Origin: Anoxynatronum buryatiense
GTDB lineage: Bacteria > Bacillota > Clostridia > Peptostreptococcales > Tindalliaceae
Reading direction: 5' to 3'
DNA: 64,000 nt
Assembly: GCF_900182905.1 (NCBI RefSeq)
Contig: NZ_FXUF01000002.1
Span: 248,001-312,000, forward strand
Position numbers and translations under genes: made by a program. Positions 42,860 through 51,773 of the stretch are shown here, piece by piece (positions within the stretch are counted from its first letter, which is position 1; each line of letters begins with the position of its first letter). Below the pieces are notes generated by a model. It had not been told where the DNA came from. It made no database searches and saw nothing but the letters and a program-made list of their open reading frames with translations.

Positions 42860-43699
42860 ATGCATCCATTATGGACAACAGCTTTTCAGGAAACTTGGGA
42901 TGATTGTCGGCGAAGATACGTTGATTTTAAACCTGTCGGTGAACGATTAAAAGAACTTCACTGTCAGGCCCGTCAATGGGACCAAAGTGAATCACTGCTG
43001 CAAGAAGATCATTTAAAAACACCGGTCATTGCCAGACAGTTTCCTGATTACTTCAAGAGGGTCATTTTGCCCGTATTTTCTCAGAATGAGGCGACAGCAT
43101 TGGCACTTGACGAGTTTGCCGAAGCAATGGATCAATGGCATCTGGAAGATCCCGGAGTAGAAACCCGGATTCCGCAATGGTTGCAACAACTGCAACAACA
43201 GGCCATGCATCTTTGCAAACCGATACAGCCTGATTTTGTCACACTCATCGTCTCCCTTTCCCTGGCACATCTTTATCGATCGATCCCTGCTGCTAAACCT
43301 GAAACGCCTGCCGGTGCGACGCAGTCAGGCGTTTGCCCGGTTTGTGGGTTGCCGCCCCACTTCGCAGCCCTGGTGGAAACAGAAGGGTACCGGCAGATGG
43401 AATGCTGGTTGTGCGGTGAACACTGGCCTTTTACCAGACTTGAGTGCCCTTATTGTGGAGAACATCACCCGGAGAAACTGGGGTATTTCACGGTGGAGAA
43501 AATGGAGGTATGTCGAATACATTTCTGTCACAGTTGCCAGGCATATTTAAAGGTTTTTGACACCAGATCACTGGCACTTAAAGATCCGTGTTTATGGGTG
43601 ATGCATCTGGCCACACTTATATGTGACGATCTGGCAGCTGCCGAAGGCTATCACCCAGGGTCTGAAATGGAATGGCATCAATGGATGGTAATGGAGTGA
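42860..43699 (+). CDS. fdhE: FdhE, formate dehydrogenase accessory protein
   Basis: A 279-residue cytosolic protein needed for maturation of exported formate dehydrogenases, a rubredoxin-like iron binder that interacts with the catalytic subunit before Tat export. Four cysteine pairs are present in its second half: SGVCPVCGLPP, ECWLCGEHW, LECPYCGEHH and FCHSCQAYLK. AAGGAGGGGG precedes the start. It is first in the operon with the Tat-exported FDH directly behind it, which is exactly its known role in FDH-N/FDH-O systems. Confidence 0.93.
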   Translation: MHPLWTTAFQETWDDCRRRYVDFKPVGERLKELHCQARQWDQSESLLQEDHLKTPVIARQFPDYFKRVILPVFSQNEATALALDEFAEAMDQWHLEDPGVETRIPQWLQQLQQQAMHLCKPIQPDFVTLIVSLSLAHLYRSIPAAKPETPAGATQSGVCPVCGLPPHFAALVETEGYRQMECWLCGEHWPFTRLECPYCGEHHPEKLGYFTVEKMEVCRIHFCHSCQAYLKVFDTRSLALKDPCLWVMHLATLICDDLAAAEGYHPGSEMEWHQWMVME

Positions 43700-43740
43700 A
43701 ACAACACAGGCGAAGAACAAACAGGAGGTGAAGGCAACGT

Positions 43741-46740
43741 ATGGAGGTAACCAGAAGACAGTTTCTAAAAGTCAGCGGGACAGCAGCTGCGGCAACGACG
43801 CTTTATGGAATTGGATTTCGTGAGGTGGCTCATGGGACTTATCGGCGGTTTCGGCTGCATTATGCCCATGAAGTCACCACCATATGCCCGTTCTGTTCGG
43901 TGGGGTGTGGCATTATTTGCCATGTGAGGGAGGGCCAGGTGGTCAATACAGAAGGTGATCCAGATCATCCCATTAACGAGGGCGCTCTCTGCAGTAAAGG
44001 GAGTTCTCTGTTGAACATGGCCTATGTGTACGATGAAAAAGGAAAACCGGTGCCGAATCCCAGTCGGGTTACCCAGGTACTCTATCGACGGCCGGGTGGT
44101 GCCGATTGGGAAACTGTGGATTGGGACTGGGCACTGAGAACCATTGCCGCCCGCATCAAAAAAACCAGGGATGATACTTTCATTACCCAAAACAGCCAGG
44201 GTGTTCCTGTCAATCGAACGCCGGCCATTGCCTGGCTGGGGAGTGCCATGTGCAACAACGAAGAAAACTATCTTTTTCATAAAATGACCCGTAGCTTGGG
44301 TCTGGTGAACATCGATCACTGTGCCCGTCTCTGACACTCCTCCACCGTCGCCGGTCTCGGCGCCACATTTGGCAGGGGAGCCATGACGAATCATTGGATC
44401 GATTACCAGCATTCAGATGTGATGATGAACATTGGTCTTAACACGGCAGAAAATCACCCGGTATCCATGAAATGGATTCAGAAGGCCAAAGACCGGGGCG
44501 GAAAGCTGATTTGTGTAGATCCCCGGTTCACTCGAACCGCTGCCATGTCAGACCTCTATGTTCCCATTCGTCCGGGAACCAATCTGGCTTTTCTCAACGG
44601 GATGATCCAGTATGCACTTGAAAATGACCTGGTGCATCATGAATATCTCATCAACTATACCAATGCCGCATATTTGGTAAATGAAGCCTATCATTTTGAA
44701 GACGGAATGTTCTCAGGGGCCCGGTTAATGGATGACGGTATTGGTGGAGAAAAAGTGGTGTACGACAGGACCACCTGGTCATACCAGTCAGATGAAGCTG
44801 GACAGGTGCTGTCAGATGAAACCCTGGAAGATCCCCGCTGTGTCTATCAGCTGATGAAACAGCATTTTCGCCGTTATGACCTGCAAACAGTCAGTGAGAT
44901 CATCGGCTGTCCGCTGGAAACACTACAGGCATGTGCCGCATTGTTCTGCAGCACCGGGAAACCTGAAAAAGCCGGCAATATTATGTATGCCATGGGTATT
45001 ACCCAGTTTACCCACGGGGCAGAGAATGTAAGAGCCATCGCTATTCTTCAGGCAATTTTGGGAAATATGGGACGACCGGGCGGTGGTGTCAATGCCCAGC
45101 GGGGACAATCAAATGTGCAGGGTTCCACCGATATGGCCATGCTGTACCATATCATCCCCGGGTATATGCCGGTACCCAGCGAAAGCCTCCATCCCACGCT
45201 GGAAGCTTATCATGCCACATCTCCCGGCGGATATTGGGCAAACCGGCCCAAATTTATGAACAGTCTGCTGAAAGCTTTCTGGGGAGAACACGCCACCCCT
45301 GGTAATGATTATGCTTATGATTATCTTCCCAAGATTGATAAAGAGCGGTCTCACATTGCCACTTCCAAATACATGGGAGACGGTGAGATCAAAGGAATGG
45401 TCTGCTGGGCAGACAATCCGGCGGTGGGCGGCCCCACAGCTGCACGCAAACGGAAAAATTCAGCCAAGCTGGACTGGCTGGTATCGGTGGATATTTTTGA
45501 GAATGAAACAGCCACATTCTGGAAAGAGCCCGGCGTTAACCCTGAAGAAATTGACACTGAAGTCTTTCTGCTGCCGGCGGCACTTCACATGGAACGGGAC
45601 GGGAGCATCAGCAACAGCGGCCGATGGATTCAATGGCGGTATGCAGCCGGTACCCCGCCGGGTGACTGTCATTCCGACCTTTGGATTGTTGACCGCCTGT
45701 TCCGGGCCGTTCGGGATGCCTATCAGGTGGATGGTGGCGTCTTTCCTGATCCAATTCTCAAGATGAACTGGGATTATGGCGAAGATGCTTCTTCGGCACG
45801 GGTGGCCATGGAAATCAACGGGTATGACACACGCACGGGGGAACTGCTCACCAGCTTTGCCCAACTGCAGGATGACGGCTCAACAGCCGCCGGATGCTGG
45901 ATTTATGCCGGCTATTATGCCAACGAAGAAGAACCTGCCTGCCAAAGGCGTATCAGGGAGACGGAAGGTGTGGGAAACCATCCGGAATGGGCCTATGCAT
46001 GGCCCATCAACCGGCGTATTCTCTATAATCGCTGTTCCGCAGACCCTGCCGGCAATTCCTGGAATCCTGATCTGCCGCTATTTCAATGGAACGGCAGTGG
46101 ATGGAACCGGTATGATGTGCCGGACTTCAATGCGGCTCTGTTGCCGGAAGAGTCTGCCCGCAACGCCTTCATCATGACAGGCGAAGGCAGGGCACGGCTT
46201 TTCAGTAATGGCATGGTGGAAGGGCCTTTCCCCGAGCACTATGAACCCTGGGAAAGTCCGTTGGCCAACCGGGTATCATCTGTTCAGTTTAATCCCTGTT
46301 CTACGGTCTGGTACCCTGACGACCGGGCAGACTATGCATCGGGTGCCTTCCCCCTGGTGGCCACCACCTATCGGCTGAGTGAGCATTATCAGACAGGTAT
46401 GATGACCCGGAATATGCCCTGGCTGGTGGAAACCATGCCGGAGCTCTTTGTCGAAATCAGTCCAACTCTGGCGGCGGACCACGGCCTCGTCAGCGGTGAC
46501 CAGGTGGTGGTTTCCAGCCAGCGTGGTGAGTTTCAGGCCCCTGTATGTGTGACGCCGCGGGTGAAATCATTTCAGGCGGGTGGTAAAACCATTGAAATGG
46601 TGGGGATTTTATGGCACTGGGGATATGCAGGACTTTCAAAAGGACCTGTCACCAATGATGTGGCACCTTCCATCGGCGATGCAAACACCACCATCCCTGA
46701 ATATAAGGCATTCCTGTGCCAAATCAGAAAGGTGGTGTAA
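43741..46740 (+). CDS. fdnG: Formate dehydrogenase-N/O-type catalytic subunit, selenocysteine-containing, Tat-exported
   Basis: One 999-residue protein read through TGA 44332-44334 as selenocysteine (residue 198). It oxidises formate to CO2 at a bis-MGD molybdenum or tungsten site. The Tat signal is TRRQFLKVSG near the N-terminus. The [4Fe-4S] motif is CPFCSVGCGIICHV with LCSKG behind it. The active-site context HCARL-Sec-HSSTVAGLG is followed by FGRGAMTNHW, exactly as in FdnG/FdoG. GQSNVQG and the C-terminal molybdopterin-binding part (VETMPELFVEISPTLA) are intact. A plain stop at TGA would leave two pieces, 43741-44334 and 44383-46740, both in the same frame. The protein should act outside the cytoplasmic membrane. 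Confidence 0.96.
44332..44371 (+). promoter_or_regulatory. Selenocysteine codon and bacterial SECIS hairpin
   Basis: TGA (44332-44334) is followed by a stem with CGCC and GGCG arms around the apical loop GGTCT (44353-44357). The loop begins 18 bases behind the TGA, the same distance and the same loop as I recall for the E. coli fdhF SECIS element. It should recruit SelB for selenocysteine insertion. selA, selB and selC are not in this window. Confidence 0.9.
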
Positions 46741-46743
46741 GGG

Positions 46744-47556
46744 ATGAAAAAATCCATTCTTATTGACACTTCCAAATGCATGGCCTGCCGTGCCTGTCAG
46801 GTGGCCTGCAAGCAATGGAATCAGCTGCCTGCGGATGAAACAACCTTCACAGGCACCTATGAAAATCCACCACGGGTATCGCCGGTCACCTGGATGCGCA
46901 TCACTTTTCAGGAAGAAGAAACAGATCAGGGGGTAAAATGGTTTTTTGGCAATCAGCGGTGCATGCATTGTACCGAAGCTGCCTGTGAAATCGTCTGTCC
47001 CGTGGGAGCCATCCATCATACCGATGCTGGAACCGTCGACATTGATTTTAACAAATGCATCGGATGCAACTATTGCGCTGCCAACTGTCCCTTTAAAGTA
47101 ATCAGCTTTGACCGAAAGACAGATTTGCCCACAAAATGCACATTCTGCTATGATCGTCTGGCCAATGGATACCAGCCGGCCTGTGCCAATGCCTGTCCCA
47201 CAGGGGCCATTACCTTTGGCGATCGTGGCGATCTCATTAATCGGGGCAGCCGGAAAGTGATGAGCCTCCAGGAGCAGGGAAATTCCAGGGCCACCCTTTA
47301 CGGACTGGATGAACTATCAGGAACAGGCATGCTTTTCATACTGGAAGATGTCCCCACTCATTATTATTTGCCGGAAAATCCTGTGGTATCACTGCAGGCA
47401 CGACTCTGGAGTCTGCTGTTCAGACCGCTGCGTATTTTTGTGGTTCTGGCCATGGGCCTGGGATTGTGGTCAAATTATCAAAAAAGCACTCAATTAAAGC
47501 GACGAATCATTCAACAGGAACACAGGAAGCCGGGTGCAGATGAGTCTGCAGGCTAA
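46744..47556 (+). CDS. fdnH: Formate dehydrogenase iron-sulfur subunit with C-terminal membrane anchor
   Basis: A 270-residue electron-transfer subunit with four [4Fe-4S] motifs: KCMACRACQVACKQW, RCMHCTEAACEIVCPVGAI, KCIGCNYCAANCPF and KCTFCYDRLANGYQPACANACPTGAI (in part). One C-terminal transmembrane helix (about residues 220-240, PLRIFVVLAMGLGLWSNY) matches FdnH/FdoH, which are anchored this way and carried out with the catalytic subunit. In FDH-N it passes electrons to cytochrome b556 (FdnI); no such gene is present here and rnfC follows after 21 bases. Confidence 0.94.
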   Translation: MKKSILIDTSKCMACRACQVACKQWNQLPADETTFTGTYENPPRVSPVTWMRITFQEEETDQGVKWFFGNQRCMHCTEAACEIVCPVGAIHHTDAGTVDIDFNKCIGCNYCAANCPFKVISFDRKTDLPTKCTFCYDRLANGYQPACANACPTGAITFGDRGDLINRGSRKVMSLQEQGNSRATLYGLDELSGTGMLFILEDVPTHYYLPENPVVSLQARLWSLLFRPLRIFVVLAMGLGLWSNYQKSTQLKRRIIQQEHRKPGADESAG

Positions 47557-47577
47557 TGAATCAAAGGAGGTGACATT

Positions 47578-48900
47578 GTGAAAGCCAGAACCTTTCAGGG
47601 GGGTGCGCACATCCCCCATTACAAGGAATATACTGCACATCTGCCCATACAGCCGATGGCCATTCCCGATCATGTGGTGATACCACTGCTCCAGCATTTG
47701 GGAGAAGCCAATGAATCGCTGGTAAAGCCGGGAGATCGGGTCAGGGTGGGAGATAAAATTGGCGACAGTGATGGTTTTTTCTGTGCACCCGTACACGCCA
47801 GCATCAGCGGCGTGGTGGAAGCTGTCGATATGTTCCCCTGTTATGCAGGCGGCGAACGGTTGGCCATTAAAATTCGAAGAGAAGGGGAAGAGCAGTCATT
47901 TGCGATTACCGATCAAATCAATCCCAGTGAACAGACACCGGAGGAATTACGCCGGATGATTCGCGAAGCAGGCCTGGTGGGAATGGGGGGCGCTGCCTTT
48001 CCCACTCATATCAATATCAGTCCCCGGTCTCCCGTGGACACCTTATTAATCAACGGAGCGGAATGTGAACCCTTTCTCACCTGTGATCACCGGCTGATGC
48101 TGGAGCGTTCAGATGATTTGATTGCCGGAGCAGTTATTATGATGCGTTGCATTGGGGCCAGCCGTTGCTGCATTGGGATCGAAACCAATAAACCGGATGC
48201 CATTGAGTTGTTGAAGGAAAAAACAGCCGGAAGGAACGATTTTGAAATTGTACCGCTGGAAGTCAAATATCCCCAGGGCTACAAGTCACATCTCATTAAA
48301 GCAGTGACAGGCAGAGATGTTCCCCGGGGTGCCCGTTCTGCAGATTTGGGGTGCGTGGTACGCAATGTGGGCACCACAATTGCCGGGTATGAAGCCGTGG
48401 CATTGGGCAAACCGGTCATTGAACGGGTGGTGACTGTCAGTGGTCCAGATATTCCACAGCCTGGCAATTTCACGATGCGCATTGGGACACCTGTCGATTT
48501 TATTTTGCAGCAATGTGGTGTTTCCAAGACAGATGGTTACAAAATAATTTTGGGGGGACCCATGACCGGAGTGGCCCAGGAAACTTTGACATCCTCCATT
48601 GTCAAAAGCACAACAGGTGTGTTGGTACTACCCGCAGAAATGACATATGAAGAGGAAGCTTTCACCGACTGTATCCGCTGTGGAAAATGTGTTGAACATT
48701 GTCCCATGATGCTGTATCCCAACCAGCTGAGCGTTTATGCCGAAGCGGAAATGATGGATGAATTGCTGGAATGGAATGCGATGGACTGCATGGACTGCGG
48801 CATTTGCGCTTACTTATGCCCTGGCCGGCGACCCATTGCCGATATGATTCGCCGGGTGCAGCCGGCGCTGAAAAAGAAACAGCAGAAAAAAACCGGATAG
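47578..48900 (+). CDS. rnfC: RnfC, NADH-binding subunit of an Rnf-type complex
   Basis: A 440-residue peripheral subunit on the cytosolic side. The N-terminal barrel part has RTFQGGAHIPHYKEYT. The NADH/FMN region is GLVGMGGAAFPTHINIS, INGAECEPFLTCDHRLM follows, then an SLBB-like segment. Two [4Fe-4S] motifs close the protein: DCIRCGKCVEHCPMML and DCMDCGICAYLCPGRRPI. It starts at GTG 47578 with AAGGAGGTGA upstream. In whole Rnf operons rnfC is followed by D, G, E, A and B; here only rnfD follows. Confidence 0.94.
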   Translation: MKARTFQGGAHIPHYKEYTAHLPIQPMAIPDHVVIPLLQHLGEANESLVKPGDRVRVGDKIGDSDGFFCAPVHASISGVVEAVDMFPCYAGGERLAIKIRREGEEQSFAITDQINPSEQTPEELRRMIREAGLVGMGGAAFPTHINISPRSPVDTLLINGAECEPFLTCDHRLMLERSDDLIAGAVIMMRCIGASRCCIGIETNKPDAIELLKEKTAGRNDFEIVPLEVKYPQGYKSHLIKAVTGRDVPRGARSADLGCVVRNVGTTIAGYEAVALGKPVIERVVTVSGPDIPQPGNFTMRIGTPVDFILQQCGVSKTDGYKIILGGPMTGVAQETLTSSIVKSTTGVLVLPAEMTYEEEAFTDCIRCGKCVEHCPMMLYPNQLSVYAEAEMMDELLEWNAMDCMDCGICAYLCPGRRPIADMIRRVQPALKKKQQKKTG

Positions 48901-48914
48901 AAAGGAGGATGTAC

Positions 48915-49901
48915 ATGGAACAGCAACGACTGGTCATAACACCGGCGCCGCATTTGAAATCTGGAGAAAGTGTGGGCAAAGCCATGAGAGACACGATGAT
49001 TGCCCTGGTGCCTGTCACACTGGTGGCCGTCTATTTCTTTAAAGCTTATGCCATCTTTCTCATAGTTGTATGTATGGGAACGGCGGCATTGACCGAAATC
49101 GCATTCCGGCGCTTCAAACATCAGCCTCACCGTCTGAGAGATGGCAGCGCTCTGCTGACGGGTTTGTTTGTTGCCCTGTGTTATTCGGCCACCACTGCCT
49201 GGTGGAAGGGGGCACTGGCCACCTTCATCGCTGTTGGAGTCGCCAAGGAACTGATGGGTGGTTTGGGATGGAACCGCTTCAACCCAGCTCTTTTTGGGCG
49301 CGTAGCCATGATTCTGCTGGGCCCCTGGTTTGTGGACATCGGCACTGAGTTCATGCGTTGGAACGTCAATTTTGGTCCGGTGGATGTGATGACCCATGCC
49401 ACACCGCTGGCCATGCTTCACCAGGGATTGGAAATGCCGGCGGTGGGAAGTCTGTTTTTGGGATTCCCCGGCGGTGCCATGGGAGAAGTTTCACCCCTGG
49501 CGCTGCTTATTGGCGGCGGTTATCTCCTGTATCGAGGTCATATTAACTGGCGCATTCCTGGCTCCATTTTGTGTACGGTTTTTGTTTTGGCAGCCATCAC
49601 CGGCCAGAACCCGTTCTTACACTTGGTGACGGGCGGGTTGATGCTGGGTGCGTTTTTCATGGCGACTGACTGGGTGACCAGTCCCATTACCGAAAAAGGC
49701 AAGGTGGTCTTTGGAGTTGCCATCGGTGTATTGATTGTTGTCTTCCGAATTGGATTAGCGCCAACAGAAGGGGTGGCTTTTTCCATCCTGATCATGAACG
49801 CATTTGTCCCCACCATTGAAAAAATGACCCGCCGTCTTCCTTTCAGCGAACCCCGAAAAACAGCGGCGAGACACATCACCCTGCCAGAATCAAATATCTG
49901 A
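48915..49901 (+). CDS. rnfD: RnfD, membrane subunit of an Rnf-type complex
   Basis: A 328-residue membrane protein of the NqrB/RnfD family with about nine to ten helices. It begins VITPAPHLKSGESVGKAMRDTM and contains ALLTGLFVALC, GVAKELMGGLGWNRFNPALFGRV (in part) and GGAMGEVSPLALLIGGGYLL. The covalent FMN site of RnfD is the Thr of VMTHATPLAML. AAAGGAGG precedes ATG 48915; a longer frame from 48771 lies inside rnfC. It is the last gene of the operon, with terminators just behind, so RnfG, E, A and B are absent here. Confidence 0.94.
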   Translation: MEQQRLVITPAPHLKSGESVGKAMRDTMIALVPVTLVAVYFFKAYAIFLIVVCMGTAALTEIAFRRFKHQPHRLRDGSALLTGLFVALCYSATTAWWKGALATFIAVGVAKELMGGLGWNRFNPALFGRVAMILLGPWFVDIGTEFMRWNVNFGPVDVMTHATPLAMLHQGLEMPAVGSLFLGFPGGAMGEVSPLALLIGGGYLLYRGHINWRIPGSILCTVFVLAAITGQNPFLHLVTGGLMLGAFFMATDWVTSPITEKGKVVFGVAIGVLIVVFRIGLAPTEGVAFSILIMNAFVPTIEKMTRRLPFSEPRKTAARHITLPESNI

Positions 49902-49931
49902 AGCTGATTTGAAGACAATGGGATTTGGTCT

Positions 49932-49971
49932 GGGCAGCTGACACCAACGAGTTCTACAAGGCTGCCCTTTT
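49932..49971 (+). terminator. Probable terminator after rnfD
   Basis: GGGCAGC (49932-49938) pairs with GCTGCCC (49961-49967), followed by TTTTCT. The loop is long (22 bases), so this is weaker than the next hairpin. Confidence 0.5.
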
Positions 49972-49997
49972 CTACATCATTTGTGGTCAATAGTACG

Positions 49998-50030
49998 AAC
50001 AACCCTGTATCGCAACAGGGTTGTTTTTAT
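49998..50030 (+). terminator. Intrinsic terminator closing the fdh-rnf operon
   Basis: AACAACCCTGT (49998-50008) pairs with AACAGGGTTGTT (50014-50025), followed by more T. It separates rnfD from dcd. Confidence 0.85.
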
Positions 50031-50050
50031 AACCGGGAATAAGCTCCGGG

Positions 50051-50079
50051 TTGTGAGACAAGGGGTTCTTTGATACAAT
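50051..50079 (+). promoter_or_regulatory. Promoter of dcd
   Basis: TTGTGA (50051-50056) and TACAAT (50074-50079) with a 17-base spacer, 46 bases ahead of the dcd start. Confidence 0.65.
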
Positions 50080-50124
50080 GAAATCGCTGAAGAATTCAGA
50101 AATCATCATGAAAGAGGTGGCCCC

Positions 50125-50646
50125 ATGATCTTGTCGGGAAAAGAAATTCATGCACGAATGGGAACAGATATTTTCATTGAACCCTTTAGTGAAAAACAGT
50201 TGAATCCCAACAGTTACAACCTGAAGCTCCACGATGAGCTGTTAACCTATGACAGCCCTGTATTAGACATGAAGACACCTAATCCCACCACCTCGCTGAT
50301 CATCCCCAAAGAGGGCCTCCTGCTGGAACCTGGGCGGCTTTATCTGGGCAGAATTCAGGAACATACCAAAACCTTTAACCTGGTACCCATGCTGGAAGGC
50401 CGCTCATCCATTGGCCGGCTGGGATTGTTTATACATGTCACCGCCGGATTTGGAGATGTGGGTTTTTGCGGGTACTGGACCCTGGAAATTTTTTGCATCC
50501 ATCCCATTCGTATTTATCCTGATGTGGAAATCTGCCAGATTTATTATCATACCATTGAGGGAGACCATGAGCCCTATCACAATGGCAAGTACCAGAATAA
50601 CACCGGTATTCAGCCCAGCATGCTCTACAAGGATTTCGAAAGATAA
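50125..50646 (+). CDS. dcd: dCTP deaminase
   Basis: A 173-residue enzyme of the trimeric dUTPase-like fold that deaminates dCTP to dUTP for dTTP synthesis. It begins ILSGKEIHARMG, with LNPNSYNLKL for the nucleotide and the family block LEGRSSIGRLGLFIHVTAGFGD (in part), then GYWTLEIF with the catalytic Glu. The C-terminal KYQNNTGIQPSMLYKDF is the lid that closes on the triphosphate. It is monocistronic with a promoter at 50051-50079. Confidence 0.93.
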   Translation: MILSGKEIHARMGTDIFIEPFSEKQLNPNSYNLKLHDELLTYDSPVLDMKTPNPTTSLIIPKEGLLLEPGRLYLGRIQEHTKTFNLVPMLEGRSSIGRLGLFIHVTAGFGDVGFCGYWTLEIFCIHPIRIYPDVEICQIYYHTIEGDHEPYHNGKYQNNTGIQPSMLYKDFER

Positions 50647-50745
50647 TGGATAGTTGCCGGATACTCCTATGAGTGCGGTAATCTCCCGGTGAAAAGGGTA
50701 TGATCCTAACGAAGGAAGCACATCGAAATTGAAGGAGGGCTTAAG

Positions 50746-51228
50746 ATGACAGAAGATCTGCGGGCAAGAGACATCATGACGACCGATGTGGTGACCGTTA
50801 CAGCACATGATACCGTTAATGATGTCATTGAACTGTTGATGGAGAAAAATATCAGCGGGCTGCCGGTTGTGGATGAAAATAGTCGAGTGATTGGCATTGT
50901 GACTGAGGGTGATTTGATTTACAGAAGTAAGAAACTGGAAATTCCCCGCTATTTCACCATACTGGACAGCTATATATTTTTGGACAACACCAAAAAAATG
51001 GAAGAACAGATTCGAAAAATGGTAGGGTACCGGGTGGAAGATATCATGACCCGTGACGTGGTTATTGTGGATGTGGACGAAACGGTGGAAGAGATCGCCA
51101 CCATTATGACGCGTAAGCAGGTGAATCGGGTGCCGGTCACAGAAAACGAAAAACTGGTGGGAATTGTCACCAGAAGAGACATTATTCGTGCCTATGCCAG
51201 TGATCTGGAACATGAAAAGAAAATGTAG
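50746..51228 (+). CDS. CBS-domain pair protein
   Basis: A 160-residue cytosolic protein made only of two CBS motifs. CBS1: ARDIMTTDVVTVTAHDTVND, GLPVVDENSRVIGIVTEGDL. CBS2: EDIMTRDVVIVDVDETVEE, NRVPVTENEKLVGIVTRRDII. Between them is a 35-residue linker with several aromatic residues (IPRYFTILDSYIFLD). Stand-alone CBS pairs bind adenosine nucleotides and regulate other proteins; the partner is unknown. AGGAGGG precedes the start. Confidence 0.92.
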   Translation: MTEDLRARDIMTTDVVTVTAHDTVNDVIELLMEKNISGLPVVDENSRVIGIVTEGDLIYRSKKLEIPRYFTILDSYIFLDNTKKMEEQIRKMVGYRVEDIMTRDVVIVDVDETVEEIATIMTRKQVNRVPVTENEKLVGIVTRRDIIRAYASDLEHEKKM

Positions 51229-51281
51229 CTGAAATGGTTTGGCAGCATCCTTTACTTTCATATCATATGATTCTCTGGATA

Positions 51282-51436
51282 AAATGGCCTTCGAAAGCCC
51301 ATTTCAAACTGTAGACAAAATAAGATGAAGACAAGGGATCTGGTAAAGGACAGCCTTGGAAGTTTGGAATCAGCTGGCCTGAACAAAGCCTTTCGTCTTC
51401 AATCTCAAATGGCCTTTGATCAGGCCATTTTTTATG
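51282..51436 (+). ncRNA. Candidate structured leader RNA with terminator (possible riboswitch)
   Basis: Between the CBS gene and three small membrane-protein genes lies a region with nested pairing. AGATGAAGAC (51323-51332) pairs with GTCTTC-A-ATCT (51395-51405), and AAGG (51333-51336) pairs with CCTT (51389-51392). The enclosed 50 bases are purine-rich, with GGATCTGG, TTGGAA, TTTGGAA and CAGCTGG. A terminator follows: AAATGGCCT (51407-51415) with AGGCCATTT (51422-51430), then T. An identical AAATGGCCT at 51282-51290 could pair with the same terminator arm, giving an antiterminator option. I cannot match it with certainty to a known class; a Na+-sensing class is worth testing from context. 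Confidence 0.5.
51406..51434 (+). terminator. Intrinsic terminator ahead of the small membrane-protein operon
   Basis: A 9-bp perfect stem, AAATGGCCT and AGGCCATTT, with a six-base loop followed by TTT. It either ends the CBS transcript or is the switchable end of the candidate leader RNA. Confidence 0.8.
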
Positions 51437-51527
51437 GAGAAAACACATACTTTGTGAAGTGAATGATTGATATTGTATTAACAATTCACATCGATGAAAG
51501 ATGTCGAAATAAATTATCATGTTAATC

Positions 51528-51556
51528 TAGACAAGTATTTAACAAAGCAGTACAAT
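51528..51556 (+). promoter_or_regulatory. Probable promoter of the small membrane-protein operon
   Basis: TAGACA (51528-51533) and TACAAT (51551-51556) with a 17-base spacer, 36 bases ahead of the first start. If this is the main promoter, the structured RNA upstream would only act on read-through or on a second, more distant promoter. Confidence 0.55.
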
Positions 51557-51591
51557 AGGGGAAGGAATAGTTCGAAATAAGGAGGATCACC

Positions 51592-51759
51592 ATGACGAGA
51601 AAAATGGGCGGGTTTGTTTTATTTGCGGCCACCAGCTTTGCTTTTCTGGGAACGGCCGTGGTACGTCAGGAGAACATACTTCATGCGGTTATCGCGGTGG
51701 CACTGGCAGTATTGGCCGGCGTAGCCCTGAAAGATCATTTCGGCGAGTTGAAAGGTTAG
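51592..51759 (+). CDS. Small membrane protein (55 residues), first of three
   Basis: A short gene with an excellent ribosome-binding site (AAGGAGGATC) and ATG at 51592, ending at TAG 51757-51759. The product has two hydrophobic segments, GGFVLFAATSFAFLGTAVV and LHAVIAVALAVLAGVAL, joined by RQEN and ending in a charged tail. No family is recognised. It lies 14 bases ahead of the next gene and belongs to a three-gene unit of small membrane proteins. Confidence 0.75.
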   Translation: MTRKMGGFVLFAATSFAFLGTAVVRQENILHAVIAVALAVLAGVALKDHFGELKG

Positions 51760-51773
51760 GGGGAGAGTAACAC

